A DNA stretch of 64,000 nt. Source: Burkholderiales bacterium (GTDB taxonomy: Bacteria > Pseudomonadota > Gammaproteobacteria > Burkholderiales > Burkholderiaceae_C). The DNA lies in contig JAFKGE010000026.1 of assembly GCA_017307865.1 (NCBI GenBank), forward strand, positions 20,227-84,226, in the 5' to 3' direction. Below the pieces are notes generated by a model. It saw nothing but the letters and a program-made list of their open reading frames with translations, had not been told where the DNA came from and did no database searches. A program made the position numbers and the translations under genes. Position 1 is the stretch's first letter, and every line of letters begins with the position of its first letter. This document shows, piece after piece, positions 19,083 through 27,869 of this stretch.

Positions 19083-20492
19083 ATGAGCACCCTCACCGCC
19101 ACACGCATTCCGCAGTCGGCTGCTGGCTTCACCCCCCCGCGCATCACGCAGGAACTGGCCGCGCGCAGCGCTGCCCTGTGTTACACCGATCTGCCCGAAG
19201 ATGTGCGTCTGCGGGTCCGTCAGTGTCTGCTCGACTGGATCGGTGTGACGCTGGCTGGCGCGTGCGAGCCGCTGGTGCACATGCTTGCCGAAGAGGCGCG
19301 CGAGCAAGGCGGCCACGCCCAGGCCACGGTCGTTGGGCATGGCATGGCGACCTCGACCCGGCAGGCGGCGTTGATCAACGGCGCTGCCTCGCACGCACTC
19401 GATTACGACGACGTCAACATGGCCTGCACCGGCCATCCCTCGGTGACCCTGATCCCGGCCTTGCTGGCCTTGGCCGAGTCGCGCGGCGTGAGCGGATGCG
19501 ACTTCATGACCGCCTTCGCCGCAGGATACGAAACGATGTGTCAGTTGGGGCTGGCTACCGGTGAGGCACAGTACGCTAGGGGATTTCACACCACGGCCAC
19601 GCTGGGCACGATCGGTGCAGCCGCAGCCAGCGCACGCTTGCTGCAACTCGACGCCGACGACACCGCCAGCGCGTTCGGCATCGCCAGTACGATGGCCGCC
19701 GGGTTGAAATCCATGTTTGGCACGATGTGCAAGCCCTTGCACGCCGGCCGCGCCAGCGCAGACGGTCTGCAAGCGGCGCAGTTAGCCGCGCGTGGTTTCA
19801 CCAGTTGCGCCGATGCGATTGAATGTCCGCAAGGCTTCATCGCAACGCACGGCGGCAACGCGTCACTGGAAACGGCCACGTCCGACGGTGGTTGGCACCT
19901 GCGCAACAACCTGTTCAAGTTCCACGCTGCATGCTACGGCACCCATGTCGCCATCGAAGCCGCACGCCACTTGCGCCTTCGACACGGACTGCGGCCTGAA
20001 GATGTCCGCTGCGTGATGGTGCGTGTCGGGGCCGCCAGTGAAGGTGTGTGCAACATCACCGCGCCGCGCACCGGGCTCGAGGCCAAGTTCAGCTTGCGTC
20101 ATACGGTGGCGATGGCGCTGGCCGGGGTCGACACTGCTGGCATGGACAACTTTAATGACGACGCAGTGCGCAGGCCCGATGTGGTGGCACTGCGCGAGCG
20201 CGTGACCGTCGAACTCGCGCCCCAATGCCCAGGGCTGACGCTCGCTGAGGTGGTGATCGAGACCCACACCGGCACCCTGCTGCGCCAGCGCCACGATAGC
20301 GGACATCCGGCCAAGGACCTGCACGAACAGCAGCAACGGCTCGAGAACAAGTTCCGTCATCTGGTCGAGCCGGTTCTCGACGCGTCCGAGGTTGACGAGT
20401 TGATTGACTTGGTGTGCCGGCTCGACACCCTGACTGATCTCTCACCGCTGGCAGGTATGCTGGCCCGCCGGTCGTGCGCCCGCATGCTCTGA
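19083..20492 (+). CDS. MmgE/PrpD family protein
   Basis: A 469-residue MmgE/PrpD-fold protein. The family contains 2-methylcitrate dehydratase and other dehydratases, and epimerase- or hydrolyase-like enzymes on branched acids. Visible family features are RVRQCLLDWIGVTLAGA near residue 50, NGAASHALDYDDVN near 100 and MFGTMCKPLHAGRAS near 235, which includes the conserved Lys-Pro-His. Length is normal. It begins one base after the crotonase stop, and its substrate is probably a branched acid of the same pathway. An 87-base upstream extension in frame overlaps the crotonase and is rejected. Confidence 0.85.
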   Translation: MSTLTATRIPQSAAGFTPPRITQELAARSAALCYTDLPEDVRLRVRQCLLDWIGVTLAGACEPLVHMLAEEAREQGGHAQATVVGHGMATSTRQAALINGAASHALDYDDVNMACTGHPSVTLIPALLALAESRGVSGCDFMTAFAAGYETMCQLGLATGEAQYARGFHTTATLGTIGAAAASARLLQLDADDTASAFGIASTMAAGLKSMFGTMCKPLHAGRASADGLQAAQLAARGFTSCADAIECPQGFIATHGGNASLETATSDGGWHLRNNLFKFHAACYGTHVAIEAARHLRLRHGLRPEDVRCVMVRVGAASEGVCNITAPRTGLEAKFSLRHTVAMALAGVDTAGMDNFNDDAVRRPDVVALRERVTVELAPQCPGLTLAEVVIETHTGTLLRQRHDSGHPAKDLHEQQQRLENKFRHLVEPVLDASEVDELIDLVCRLDTLTDLSPLAGMLARRSCARML

Positions 20493-20596
20493 AGATACCG
20501 CCCGCCAACGCCCATATGCCCACAATCGTTTTCGGAAGATAGCTCCACCAGTCCTATCCAACGAGCCGGTTTTTTTCCATGTCGATCATCGACCCG

Positions 20597-21394
20597 TCAT
20601 TGGTCACTGGTCGGATTGCGCTCGATACACCCCAAAAGCCGCTGCAGCCTCGCAATCGTCTCACCGCGCTCTCGCTGCTGCGGGTGGTGGCCCGCTGCCG
20701 GCAGTGCGGTCACCTCAAGCGGCATTCGTCCGTTCTGGATCAAAGAAACCGCGCTGGGGCGCCAGCCGTATTCATCGTCGCTGCCGAACAGCGTCGCCAC
20801 CGGGCAGCGCACCGCGGCAATCTCGGCGCTCATATCCCATTGCAGAGCGCTGGGGCTGGCCCAGGGCTCGTACCAGCCCCAGAACATGCTGTCGGTGTTG
20901 TCGCCATGGTGGCGTTTGAGCTTGTCGCGCAGCCCTTCGTGCTCAAAGGCGCGGCGCGCGCCGGACATGGCGTCGACCATGAACTGATCGATCGCAATGG
21001 TCGGTGAGCAGGCGAGCACGCCGCACACCAGTTCGGGATGTGCCGCCGCCGCCAGCACCGACATGGCTCCACCGTCACTGTGCCCAAACATCAGCGCCTG
21101 TGTGACGCCGAAATGGCGAAGCACCTCCCCGAGCACGGGGCCGGCTTCCTCACGCCGATAACCCAGCTCACGTTCGCCGACCAGACGCTCGGAGCGTCCA
21201 TAGCCCCAACGGTCATAGGCCAGCACAGGGCAGCCGCTGGCCTCGGCCAGTGCCTGGGGCAAATCTCTCCAAGTGGTGATGCAGTCCAGCCCGCCGTGCA
21301 TCATGACGATGGTCGGGCATCCAGCACCGATCTCGCCCCAGGTGGTGGCGGCGAGTCGATGGCCGCCCGCGAACAGTTCGTGCTCTTTCATCAT
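20597..21394 (-). CDS. Alpha/beta-hydrolase
   Basis: A 265-residue alpha/beta-hydrolase with an intact triad: the nucleophile elbow GHSDGG near residue 115, an acidic residue in FGSDDEYG, and the His in AAGHH near the end. The oxyanion motif MMHGGLD is near residue 30. It is the last gene of the long minus-strand run, convergent with the PrpD gene. The start is set at ATG 21394; an in-frame TTG at 21424 and an ATG at 21391 are alternatives. The likely role is ester, thioester or ring-fission hydrolysis. The substrate is unknown. The 104-base convergent gap to its right neighbour holds a T7 run but no clear terminator stem. Confidence 0.82.
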   Translation of the reverse strand: MMKEHELFAGGHRLAATTWGEIGAGCPTIVMMHGGLDCITTWRDLPQALAEASGCPVLAYDRWGYGRSERLVGERELGYRREEAGPVLGEVLRHFGVTQALMFGHSDGGAMSVLAAAAHPELVCGVLACSPTIAIDQFMVDAMSGARRAFEHEGLRDKLKRHHGDNTDSMFWGWYEPWASPSALQWDMSAEIAAVRCPVATLFGSDDEYGWRPSAVSLIQNGRMPLEVTALPAAGHHPQQRERGETIARLQRLLGCIERNPTSDQ

Positions 21395-21459
21395 GTCAAT
21401 CGGTTTCTTTATTGCCCACTGCAAAGGCTTTGCATGCGTTACGCTTGGCTGGCCACAGC

Positions 21460-22691
21460 CTACAGGTCGGCATGTCCGGCCAGCAATTGGCGCGCGATGG
21501 TGCGGCGCTGGATCTCGCCGGTGCCGTCGGGAATGCGCATCACGCGCGCGAAGCGGTAGCCTTCTTCCAGACGCAGTTCGTTGGTCAGGCCCATGCCGCC
21601 GTGGATCTGGATGCTGCAGTCCATGACGCGCCCGAGCATCTCGGTCGAAAATGCCTTGACCATGCTGACCTGCGCAGTCGAGGCCTGGCCGCTGTCCAGA
21701 CGCCAGGCACAGTTCTGGATCATGGCCTTGGCAGCATAGACATCCATCGCGCTGTCGGCCAGCATGAGCTGGATCGCCTGGTGATCGGCGATCGGTACGC
21801 CAAAGGTCTTGCGCACCTTGGCGTATTCAACCGCCTGGTCCAGCGCCCAGCGCGCCAGCCCAAGGCACGAGGCGGCCATGCCCATGCGCCCGGCATTGAC
21901 GCCGTCCATCGCCACAGCCAGACCACGACCGACTTCGCCAAGCCGGTATTCGTCGCGCACGCGCACACCGTCAAGCACGACAACCCCAGTGTCACCGCCT
22001 AGGTGGCCCATGGTGTTGATGACACGTGGCACGGTAAAGCCGGGGGTGCGCGTGTCCACGAAAAAGCCGGTGACGCCGCCCTTGTGGCGCGCCGCGGCCT
22101 CGGGGTCCGTCAACGCGAACACCATCGCATAATCGGCGTACGGCGAGTTGGTGATCCACTGCTTGGTACCGGTGAGCACCCACTCATCGCCGTCGCGCAC
22201 GGCGCGCGTCTTCATGCCGAATACGTCCGAGCCGGCGTCGGGCTCGCTCAGGCCGAAGCACAGGGTCTTGTCGCCGCTGGCGATGCCGTCTCGGTGGCGA
22301 TCGAGCACCTCGGGGTTCAGATGCCGCAACACCGGCGATAGGCCATTGGTAAAGGGCGATGGCAGCACCACCGTCTGGACCAGCGGCTGAGCAGGGCCAA
22401 CGCGGTGGTTCAGCACCTCCTGCACATGCGCCATGACCTGCGCGCCCTGCCCCCGCCGCCCAGTTTCTCGTCGCCGAACAGGGTGTAAAAGCCGAGTTCG
22501 GCCGAGCGCTTACGCACCTGTTGGCGCAGCGCCAGCACCTCCGGGACGTAGCGGCCAGTGGCGTCGAACAGGGTGCGTTCGCTGCCCAACAGGTCGTGGT
22601 GGCGTTCCTGCAGCGGCAGCACTTCACGCTCGACGAAGCGCAACACGGCCTCGGCAATGGCCACGGTATCGGGATCGATGGTGAAGTCCAT
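21460..22691 (-). pseudogene. Acyl-CoA dehydrogenase split by a -1 frameshift
   Basis: Two reading frames together give one ACAD of about 410 residues. The N-terminal part starts at ATG 22691 and runs to LFGDEKLGGGG. The rest continues in another frame from about QGAQVMAHVQEVLNHR through CFGLSEPDAGSD to the catalytic DGTGEIQR and the end at 21460. The break is at a run of five G on the coding strand (C-run 22450-22454). Adding one G restores GGG GGG CAG and a continuous protein. Everything else, including the catalytic Glu, is intact, so this is a recent mutation, a phase-variable tract or a sequencing error. Confidence 0.85.
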
Positions 22692-22707
22692 GCGGGTTAC
22701 CTCGACA

Positions 22708-23109
22708 CTACAGCAACCGGAACTTCGGCAGCGTCACCTCGTCGGTCACATCGTCATAGTGAACCGTCACGCGCTGGCCGATACGCACTGCCTCCACATC
22801 GCCGGTGACGATATTGGTCATCATGCGGGCACCTTCGTCGAGGTCGATCACCGCCACCACATAGGGCGCGTCCGCCTTGAAGGCGGGACCGGCCGGCCGG
22901 CGCGCGATGGTGTAGCTGTAAATGGTGCCCGTGCCACGCGCATCGACCCAGTCGACAGCGTCCGAGTGGCAGTGCGGGCACAAGGCGCGCGGATAAAAAT
23001 GGTGCTTGCCGCAGTCATGGCAGCGCTTGAGGGTAAGACGGTGTTGTTTCAGGGCGTCCCAATAGGGGCGACTCTCGCCATCGATGACGGGTAGGGGTTT
23101 GTCGTACAT
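22708..23109 (-). CDS. DUF35/OB-fold zinc-ribbon protein, partner of the thiolase-like protein
   Basis: A 133-residue protein. It has an N-terminal rubredoxin-like zinc ribbon (C-x2-C-x10-C-x2-C, beginning CHDC and ending CPHC) followed by a C-terminal OB fold (TGTIYSYTIARRPAG). DUF35 proteins bind the acyl-CoA substrate for a thiolase-like partner; ChsH2 with Ltp2 is the known steroid example. The partner gene lies directly upstream in the transcript, ending six bases before this ATG. GTG at 23118 would overlap that stop as GTGA and is the alternative start. The second copy of this pair is at 49535-51106. Confidence 0.85.
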   Translation of the reverse strand: MYDKPLPVIDGESRPYWDALKQHRLTLKRCHDCGKHHFYPRALCPHCHSDAVDWVDARGTGTIYSYTIARRPAGPAFKADAPYVVAVIDLDEGARMMTNIVTGDVEAVRIGQRVTVHYDDVTDEVTLPKFRLL

Positions 23110-23114
23110 GGTGT

Positions 23115-24284
23115 TCACTGTGTAGAGAGGATACAAGTGGCACCGCTGGAGAGCGTGCCGCCGGTGCCGTGGACCAGCGCGGTCACGGCGTCCTGAATCT
23201 GGCGCGGGCCGCACTCGCCACGCAGCTGGCGCACCGCTTCGATCAGCAGGAAGATGCCATACATGCCGGGATGCGCGTAGGACAGTCCACCGCCGTTGGT
23301 GTTGAGCGGAAACGCCCCGCCCGGCGCGGTGCGCTGGTTGGACACAAAGGCTCCCCCCTCGCCACGCTGGCAAAAACCCAGGGCTTCGAGCGTCAGCAGC
23401 ACGGTTATGGTGAACGAGTCATAGACCTCGACCACGTCGATGGCATCGTGCCCGATGCCGGCCATGGCGAAGGCGTCCCGGCTGGCCACCTCGGCGGCCG
23501 TCAGGCGCGCCAGATCCGGCATGGCGGCAATCGTCCAGTGCGTGTGCGATTCGCCGTAGCCGCGCACGTACACCGGTTTGCGCCCGAGCGCCTTGGCGTG
23601 CTCTGCCGTGGTCATGACGACCGCGCCACCACCATCAGTCACCAGGCAGGCGTCGAGCAGGTGCAACGGGTCGGAGATCATCGGGCTTTCCAGCACGTCG
23701 TCGATCGACAGCGGATCGCGCATCGTCGCGGCCGGGTTGAGCTGGGCCCATTTGCGCGTGGCCACGGCGATCTCGGCCAGTTGCCCGGACGTGGTGCCGT
23801 ACTCGTGCATATGACGCATCGCCGCCATCGCGTAGCCGCCCACGGGTGTCGGCATGCCCCAGGGCGTTTCGTACTGCATGGTCAACACCGAAGGCCGTCC
23901 GGCCAGGTTGCGGCTCATCTCGCTGCGTTGCAGACTGCCGTAGGTGATCAGCGCCACCTCGCAACGGCCGGCCTCGATGGCGGTGGCTGCGTGCGCCACA
24001 TGGGCCTCGAAAGCCGACCCGCCGATGTTGGTGCCATCGACGAAGCGCGGGGTAATGCCCAGATACTCAGACAACGTCACGGTGGGCAACTGGCCCGGAC
24101 CCGGCACGCCCCACATGCCGGTGGTCAGCAACCCATCGACTTCATTCATGGCGATGTCGGCATCCTTGAGCGCATCACGCGCGACCAGCGCCTGAGCCTG
24201 CAAGACCGACATCGGCGTGAGGGCCTTGCCATCCTTCAGCGGCAAGTCGGCGACGCCGACGATCACTGCTTCTCGCTTTTTCAT
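23115..24284 (-). CDS. Thiolase-like protein lacking the nucleophilic Cys (Ltp2/SCP2-type), copy 1
   Basis: A 389-residue thiolase-fold protein. Where thiolases have the nucleophilic Cys, it reads NIGGSAFEAHVAHA. Tyr residues occur in VYDSFT and HPGMYG, about 50 residues apart, the rough spacing of the catalytic tyrosines reported for the steroid aldolase Ltp2. I therefore infer retro-aldol cleavage of a 3-hydroxyacyl-CoA rather than thiolysis. The start at ATG 24284 has AAGGAG ten bases upstream. The DUF35 partner follows immediately. It resembles the 49949 protein closely in motif layout, including NTNGGGLSxxHPGMYG. Confidence 0.83.
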   Translation of the reverse strand: MKKREAVIVGVADLPLKDGKALTPMSVLQAQALVARDALKDADIAMNEVDGLLTTGMWGVPGPGQLPTVTLSEYLGITPRFVDGTNIGGSAFEAHVAHAATAIEAGRCEVALITYGSLQRSEMSRNLAGRPSVLTMQYETPWGMPTPVGGYAMAAMRHMHEYGTTSGQLAEIAVATRKWAQLNPAATMRDPLSIDDVLESPMISDPLHLLDACLVTDGGGAVVMTTAEHAKALGRKPVYVRGYGESHTHWTIAAMPDLARLTAAEVASRDAFAMAGIGHDAIDVVEVYDSFTITVLLTLEALGFCQRGEGGAFVSNQRTAPGGAFPLNTNGGGLSYAHPGMYGIFLLIEAVRQLRGECGPRQIQDAVTALVHGTGGTLSSGATCILSTQ

Positions 24285-24344
24285 TGGGTTGTTACTCCTT
24301 GGCTGAATTGTGAATTGCATCGCTTGCGCAGCGCGCCGACTTGT

Positions 24345-24830
24345 TCAGGTCAGCGGTTTTGGGTTGGTCTGCGGCAGGAACGTAATGGTTTCGGTGAAGT
24401 CGGCAATGGTCTCGCCGCGCTGATTGATCACCAGGTGCTGCAACTCCATCAGGGTATAACCGCGCGAGGTCGTCGGAAGCAGTCGGGCTGCGCCTTCGAC
24501 ATGAATGGTGTCGCCTGGAAACAGCGCACCACGCAGGCGCGCCTGCACCCCCGTCATGCCCCCGAATGGACCCACCTCGCGACCTTCCAGCACCTGATTG
24601 ATGATGCCTTGTACATAAGTGGCCAGCAGCCCCATGCCGAGCGAGATGATCATGGGGCCAGGCGCGAAGCGGCTGCGATGCGCTCCGGTCATGTTCTCCC
24701 GGATGTATTCCATGTCAATGAAAAAGGGTTCATGCAATCCCACCACATTGACGAAGGTGACGATGTCCGTTTCGGTAATGGTTCGGCAGTGGGTCTTGAA
24801 CCGAAGTTCTTCAGCACGCTCGGTATTCAT
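24345..24830 (-). CDS. MaoC-like hotdog protein, catalytic motif degenerate
   Basis: A 161-residue single-hotdog protein of the MaoC-dehydratase type (ITETDIVTFVNVVGLHEPFF near residue 20, then a hydrophobic central helix LGMGLLATYV). Active R-specific hydratases carry Asp and His in SGDxNPxH. Here the equivalent stretch reads VGLHEPFFID, without the Asp-His dyad, so catalysis is doubtful and it may be the non-catalytic half of a heteromeric hydratase. The ATG at 24830 is preceded by AAGGAGAG. It lies between the CoA ligase and the thiolase-like gene. Confidence 0.75.
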   Translation of the reverse strand: MNTERAEELRFKTHCRTITETDIVTFVNVVGLHEPFFIDMEYIRENMTGAHRSRFAPGPMIISLGMGLLATYVQGIINQVLEGREVGPFGGMTGVQARLRGALFPGDTIHVEGAARLLPTTSRGYTLMELQHLVINQRGETIADFTETITFLPQTNPKPLT

Positions 24831-24919
24831 GCAATGCTCTCCTTGTGTACGGGTTTCAAATCGCCTTGAAACCGCTTGCAAATCCATTGTCTGGTGCGCA
24901 GACTGAATCGACAGGTGGC

Positions 24920-26434
24920 TTACGTCCCACCGTGTGCGGCCTTGACGGCCGCACGGTCGATGCCATCGGCACTTCCCTTGGGCAGTTCCGATACAAACAC
25001 CACATGCTTGGGTTTTTTGTAGCGCGCGATGCGCCCGCCCACAAACTCGATCAATGATTCAGAACTCATTGTGTGCCCCGCCTTCAGCACACAGACCGCC
25101 TTGACGGCCTCGCCCCACTGCACGTCCGGCACACCGAACACCACCGCCTGCGCCAGCGCCGGGTGTTCAAGAATGACCCGCTCGACTTCAGCCGGGTAGA
25201 CGTTCTCGCCGCCCGGCTTGATCAACTCCTTGGCCGGTGAGCGCCCGCTGTACCAGAGGTAGCCCTCGGCATCGATGCGCCCCATGTCGCCGGTATGGTG
25301 CCAGCCGTTGCGCAGCGTGAAAGCGTTGTCTTCGTTGCGACCCCAGTAGCCCAGAAACACCATCGGTCCGCGCACAGCGATCTCGCCGGTGGCACCGCTT
25401 GGCAGCGGACGATCCAGGTCATCCAGCACTGCGACCGTGTTCACCAGCGTGGGACGACCGGCGCTGCCGGGACGTTCATCAAAGGGTGCCAGGGTCACCG
25501 AGCCCGAGGTCTCGGTCTGGCCGTAGGCGCTCCAGAAAGTCGCGTGGTGACAACTCGTGCGCAGGCGCGCGATGGTTTCGGGCGCGTCGAGCCCCGACAC
25601 CACGCGCAGGTTTGCGAGTTGGGAGCCCTGGGCCGCGGCCGCGTCCAGCAGTGCGCCGAGCATGGGAGGAAAGGTGCCGATCAGGCTGCCACCGTCCTCG
25701 TCGATATGTTTAACCAGGCTGGGCGGATCAAAACGTGTCAGCAGCAGCGTCGCCCCGCCCGCCTGCTGCGTGGCCAGCATGAAGCCGATGGCGGCCACAT
25801 GAAACAGCGGCAAGACCCCCAAATTGACATCCTGCGGCATCAGTTGCCAAGCCAGTTGCGTTTGCATGCCAGCAGCGAGCAGGCCGCCATGCGAAAGCAG
25901 TGCGCCGCGCGGCCTCCCACCCACGGCAGCGGTGTGGATGATGACGAACCCACTGTCGTCGGCCACGTCTGGCAGGTCCGCCGCTGGCGCATGGGGCTCC
26001 AGATACAGCGTGCTGATGGATTGCCACGGGGCCAGTGCGGCGCCCAGCGTGTAGCGCAGCGTGTCGTCCAGGCCCTGTTGCGGCAGCAGTGCCTTGAATT
26101 CATCGGCCACGATCAGTACACGGGGTGATACATCCTCAATGACATGGGCCACTTCTTCGGCCGACAGCCGCCAGTTGATCGGCACCACGATCGCGCCCAG
26201 GTGCGCGCTGGCACCGAACAAATCAACGTATTCCAGGCAGTTGGGGGCCAGTATCGCCAACCGGTCGCCCGCACGCACACCTGCTGCGGCCAAACCGGCC
26301 GCCAGCCGCGCCGTGCGCTCAGCGTACTGGGCGTGCGTCACTTTCTGTCCGGCAAAAAGAAAAGCTGTTTTCGATGCGTGCAAGCGCGCGTTGCGCGCGA
26401 TGAGATCGTGCAGCGTGAAAGATCGCAAACTCAT
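24920..26434 (-). CDS. AMP-dependent acyl-CoA ligase family protein, atypical core motifs
   Basis: A 504-residue ANL-superfamily protein with YGQTETSGS near residue 305, HHTGDMGRID near 390 and the hinge SGRSPAKELIKPGGENVYP. It would activate a carboxylic acid to its CoA thioester through an acyl-adenylate. Two elements are unusual: the P-loop reads TAAVGGRPRG instead of TSGTTGxPKG, and the C-terminal GK-I-D-R motif reads ADGIDR, so the usual catalytic Lys is absent. Activity should be regarded as uncertain. ATG 26434 has AAGGAG six bases upstream, and an in-frame TTG at 26452 is rejected. Confidence 0.82.
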   Translation of the reverse strand: MSLRSFTLHDLIARNARLHASKTAFLFAGQKVTHAQYAERTARLAAGLAAAGVRAGDRLAILAPNCLEYVDLFGASAHLGAIVVPINWRLSAEEVAHVIEDVSPRVLIVADEFKALLPQQGLDDTLRYTLGAALAPWQSISTLYLEPHAPAADLPDVADDSGFVIIHTAAVGGRPRGALLSHGGLLAAGMQTQLAWQLMPQDVNLGVLPLFHVAAIGFMLATQQAGGATLLLTRFDPPSLVKHIDEDGGSLIGTFPPMLGALLDAAAAQGSQLANLRVVSGLDAPETIARLRTSCHHATFWSAYGQTETSGSVTLAPFDERPGSAGRPTLVNTVAVLDDLDRPLPSGATGEIAVRGPMVFLGYWGRNEDNAFTLRNGWHHTGDMGRIDAEGYLWYSGRSPAKELIKPGGENVYPAEVERVILEHPALAQAVVFGVPDVQWGEAVKAVCVLKAGHTMSSESLIEFVGGRIARYKKPKHVVFVSELPKGSADGIDRAAVKAAHGGT

Positions 26435-26448
26435 GGCATGCTCCTTGT

Positions 26449-27414
26449 TCAATTTCCACCCGCCAAGGCGTGCGTAGGCGGCATCACTTCGTGCAGAAAA
26501 TCCACCACACTGGCCACGAAGGCGTCATTGGCATCGCCGGCAATCATGTGGCCCGCCCCCTTCAGGTCGACAAAGCGCGCCCGCGGCAGGGTTTGCACCA
26601 GGGCGCGCGCATCTTCTTCGGATATGACGTCGCTACGCTGACCACGCAGCAGCAGCGTGGGTGCCTGCAGTCCGCGCAAGGCCCGCTCATAGCCATCCGG
26701 GTCGCGGCGGTGATTGTGGTTGGCTTCGCTCATCAGGCGCGGGTCCCAATGCCACACCCAGCGGCCTTGCGCATTGAGGCGCAGGTTTTTCTTCAGTCCC
26801 TCGATCGGGCCGTCCATGGGGCGGCCACGGTAGGCGGCAATATGCAGCGCGGCCTCTTCGAGTGTTGCAAATCCATCGGGCTGCGCCCGCATGAAATGCA
26901 CGATGCGCTCGACGCCGGCTTCTTCCATGCGCGGCGCAATGTCCACCAGCACCAGCGCGTTGATCGGTGGCGCGTCAGCGCGACCGACTGCGGCCATGCT
27001 GATGAGGCCGCCGAGCGATGCTCCCACCACGGCCAGCGGTGTCCCCAGTACGCGCCAGATGCAGCACATGCACTCGGCAAGGGTCTCAATCCGGTAATCG
27101 CCATTGGCCGCCCAGGCGCTGTCACCATGCCCCGGCAGATCCAGGGCGACGGTACGCCAGCCCGCCGCGCCAAGGGTCTGCGCGGCGCGGCCCCAGGCAT
27201 GGCGCGTTTGCCCACCGCCGTGCAGTAGCAACACCGTTGGCGCGCCAACCGGCCCATACATGTCGGCCACCAGGACACCACCGTCCAGGCCGGGAAACTC
27301 TCGTCGCTCGCAACCACTCACACGGAATCCTTCCATGGCCTTCGCACTTGCGACGGCGTTGATGAATTTTCCAAAGCGTCCTCCTGATTCCTTGTTCTGG
27401 TTCGCAGACGACAT
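26449..27414 (-). CDS. Alpha/beta-hydrolase
   Basis: A 321-residue alpha/beta-hydrolase with oxyanion loop LLLHGGGQTRHAW near residue 65, nucleophile elbow GASLGG near 140, an acidic residue in RGQRSDVISEED and His in GAGHMIAG near 290. It resembles the soluble epoxide hydrolase/haloalkane dehalogenase/acyl hydrolase group, but the exact reaction is not predictable. It ends 14 bases before the CoA ligase start, so the two are co-transcribed. It is distinct from the hydrolase at 20597. Confidence 0.83.
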   Translation of the reverse strand: MSSANQNKESGGRFGKFINAVASAKAMEGFRVSGCERREFPGLDGGVLVADMYGPVGAPTVLLLHGGGQTRHAWGRAAQTLGAAGWRTVALDLPGHGDSAWAANGDYRIETLAECMCCIWRVLGTPLAVVGASLGGLISMAAVGRADAPPINALVLVDIAPRMEEAGVERIVHFMRAQPDGFATLEEAALHIAAYRGRPMDGPIEGLKKNLRLNAQGRWVWHWDPRLMSEANHNHRRDPDGYERALRGLQAPTLLLRGQRSDVISEEDARALVQTLPRARFVDLKGAGHMIAGDANDAFVASVVDFLHEVMPPTHALAGGN

Positions 27415-27441
27415 CGCTGACTGGTCATCGGCTGGCCGTTT

Positions 27442-27794
27442 TCAATAGACGCCTGGAATGATCTTCCTGGTGCGTTTTTTGAATGCGACATAGTCCATTC
27501 CGAAAGCCTTCTGGAATCCTTTCTCCTCGAAGTAGATACCCACCAGAACGTACACGGACATTCCGATCGAAAACACCAGGTGGCTCACGCTCATGACAGG
27601 CGTGGCCCAGAAGGCAATCAGGATGCCCAGCATCATCGGATGTCGATCAGCAAAGCCTGACCCAAGCCGCCAGACGCCGGATGGCTGACGGATCGGGGAA
27701 CGAACACATCACCGACAAAGCCCAGGGAATAGACAAACACCAGAAGGAAAACCAAATAACTGACCACCCCATAAATCAAGAACAAGACTCTCAT
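27442..27794 (-). pseudogene. Internally deleted membrane methyltransferase-like gene (NnrU/ICMT superfamily)
   Basis: Two fragments of one gene lie end to end in different frames. The 5' piece starts at ATG 27794 with GGAG upstream and encodes about 50 residues of an N-terminal membrane segment (FLIYGVVSYLVFLLVFVYSL, then GGLGQALLID). It runs into a stop at 27650 or so. The 3' piece encodes the C-terminal half of the same family: RHPMMLGILIAFW, a second membrane helix, then YVAFKKRTRKIIPGVY. Members are normally over 200 residues, so roughly the middle half is missing, with the junction near 27640-27655. The remnant sits between two operon segments and has no link to acyl-CoA metabolism. Confidence 0.75.
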
Positions 27795-27869
27795 GTGCCA
27801 GGCTCCATTTCCCGCAAGGTTATGAAAGATTCGTTGTTGTTCAGCGGACTTTACCCACGGGGTGCGATG

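Noticed and set aside
20493..20596. A T-run in the convergent region as an intrinsic terminator
   Set aside because: Seven T occur near 20569-20575, but I could not find a stable GC-rich stem directly before them on either strand.
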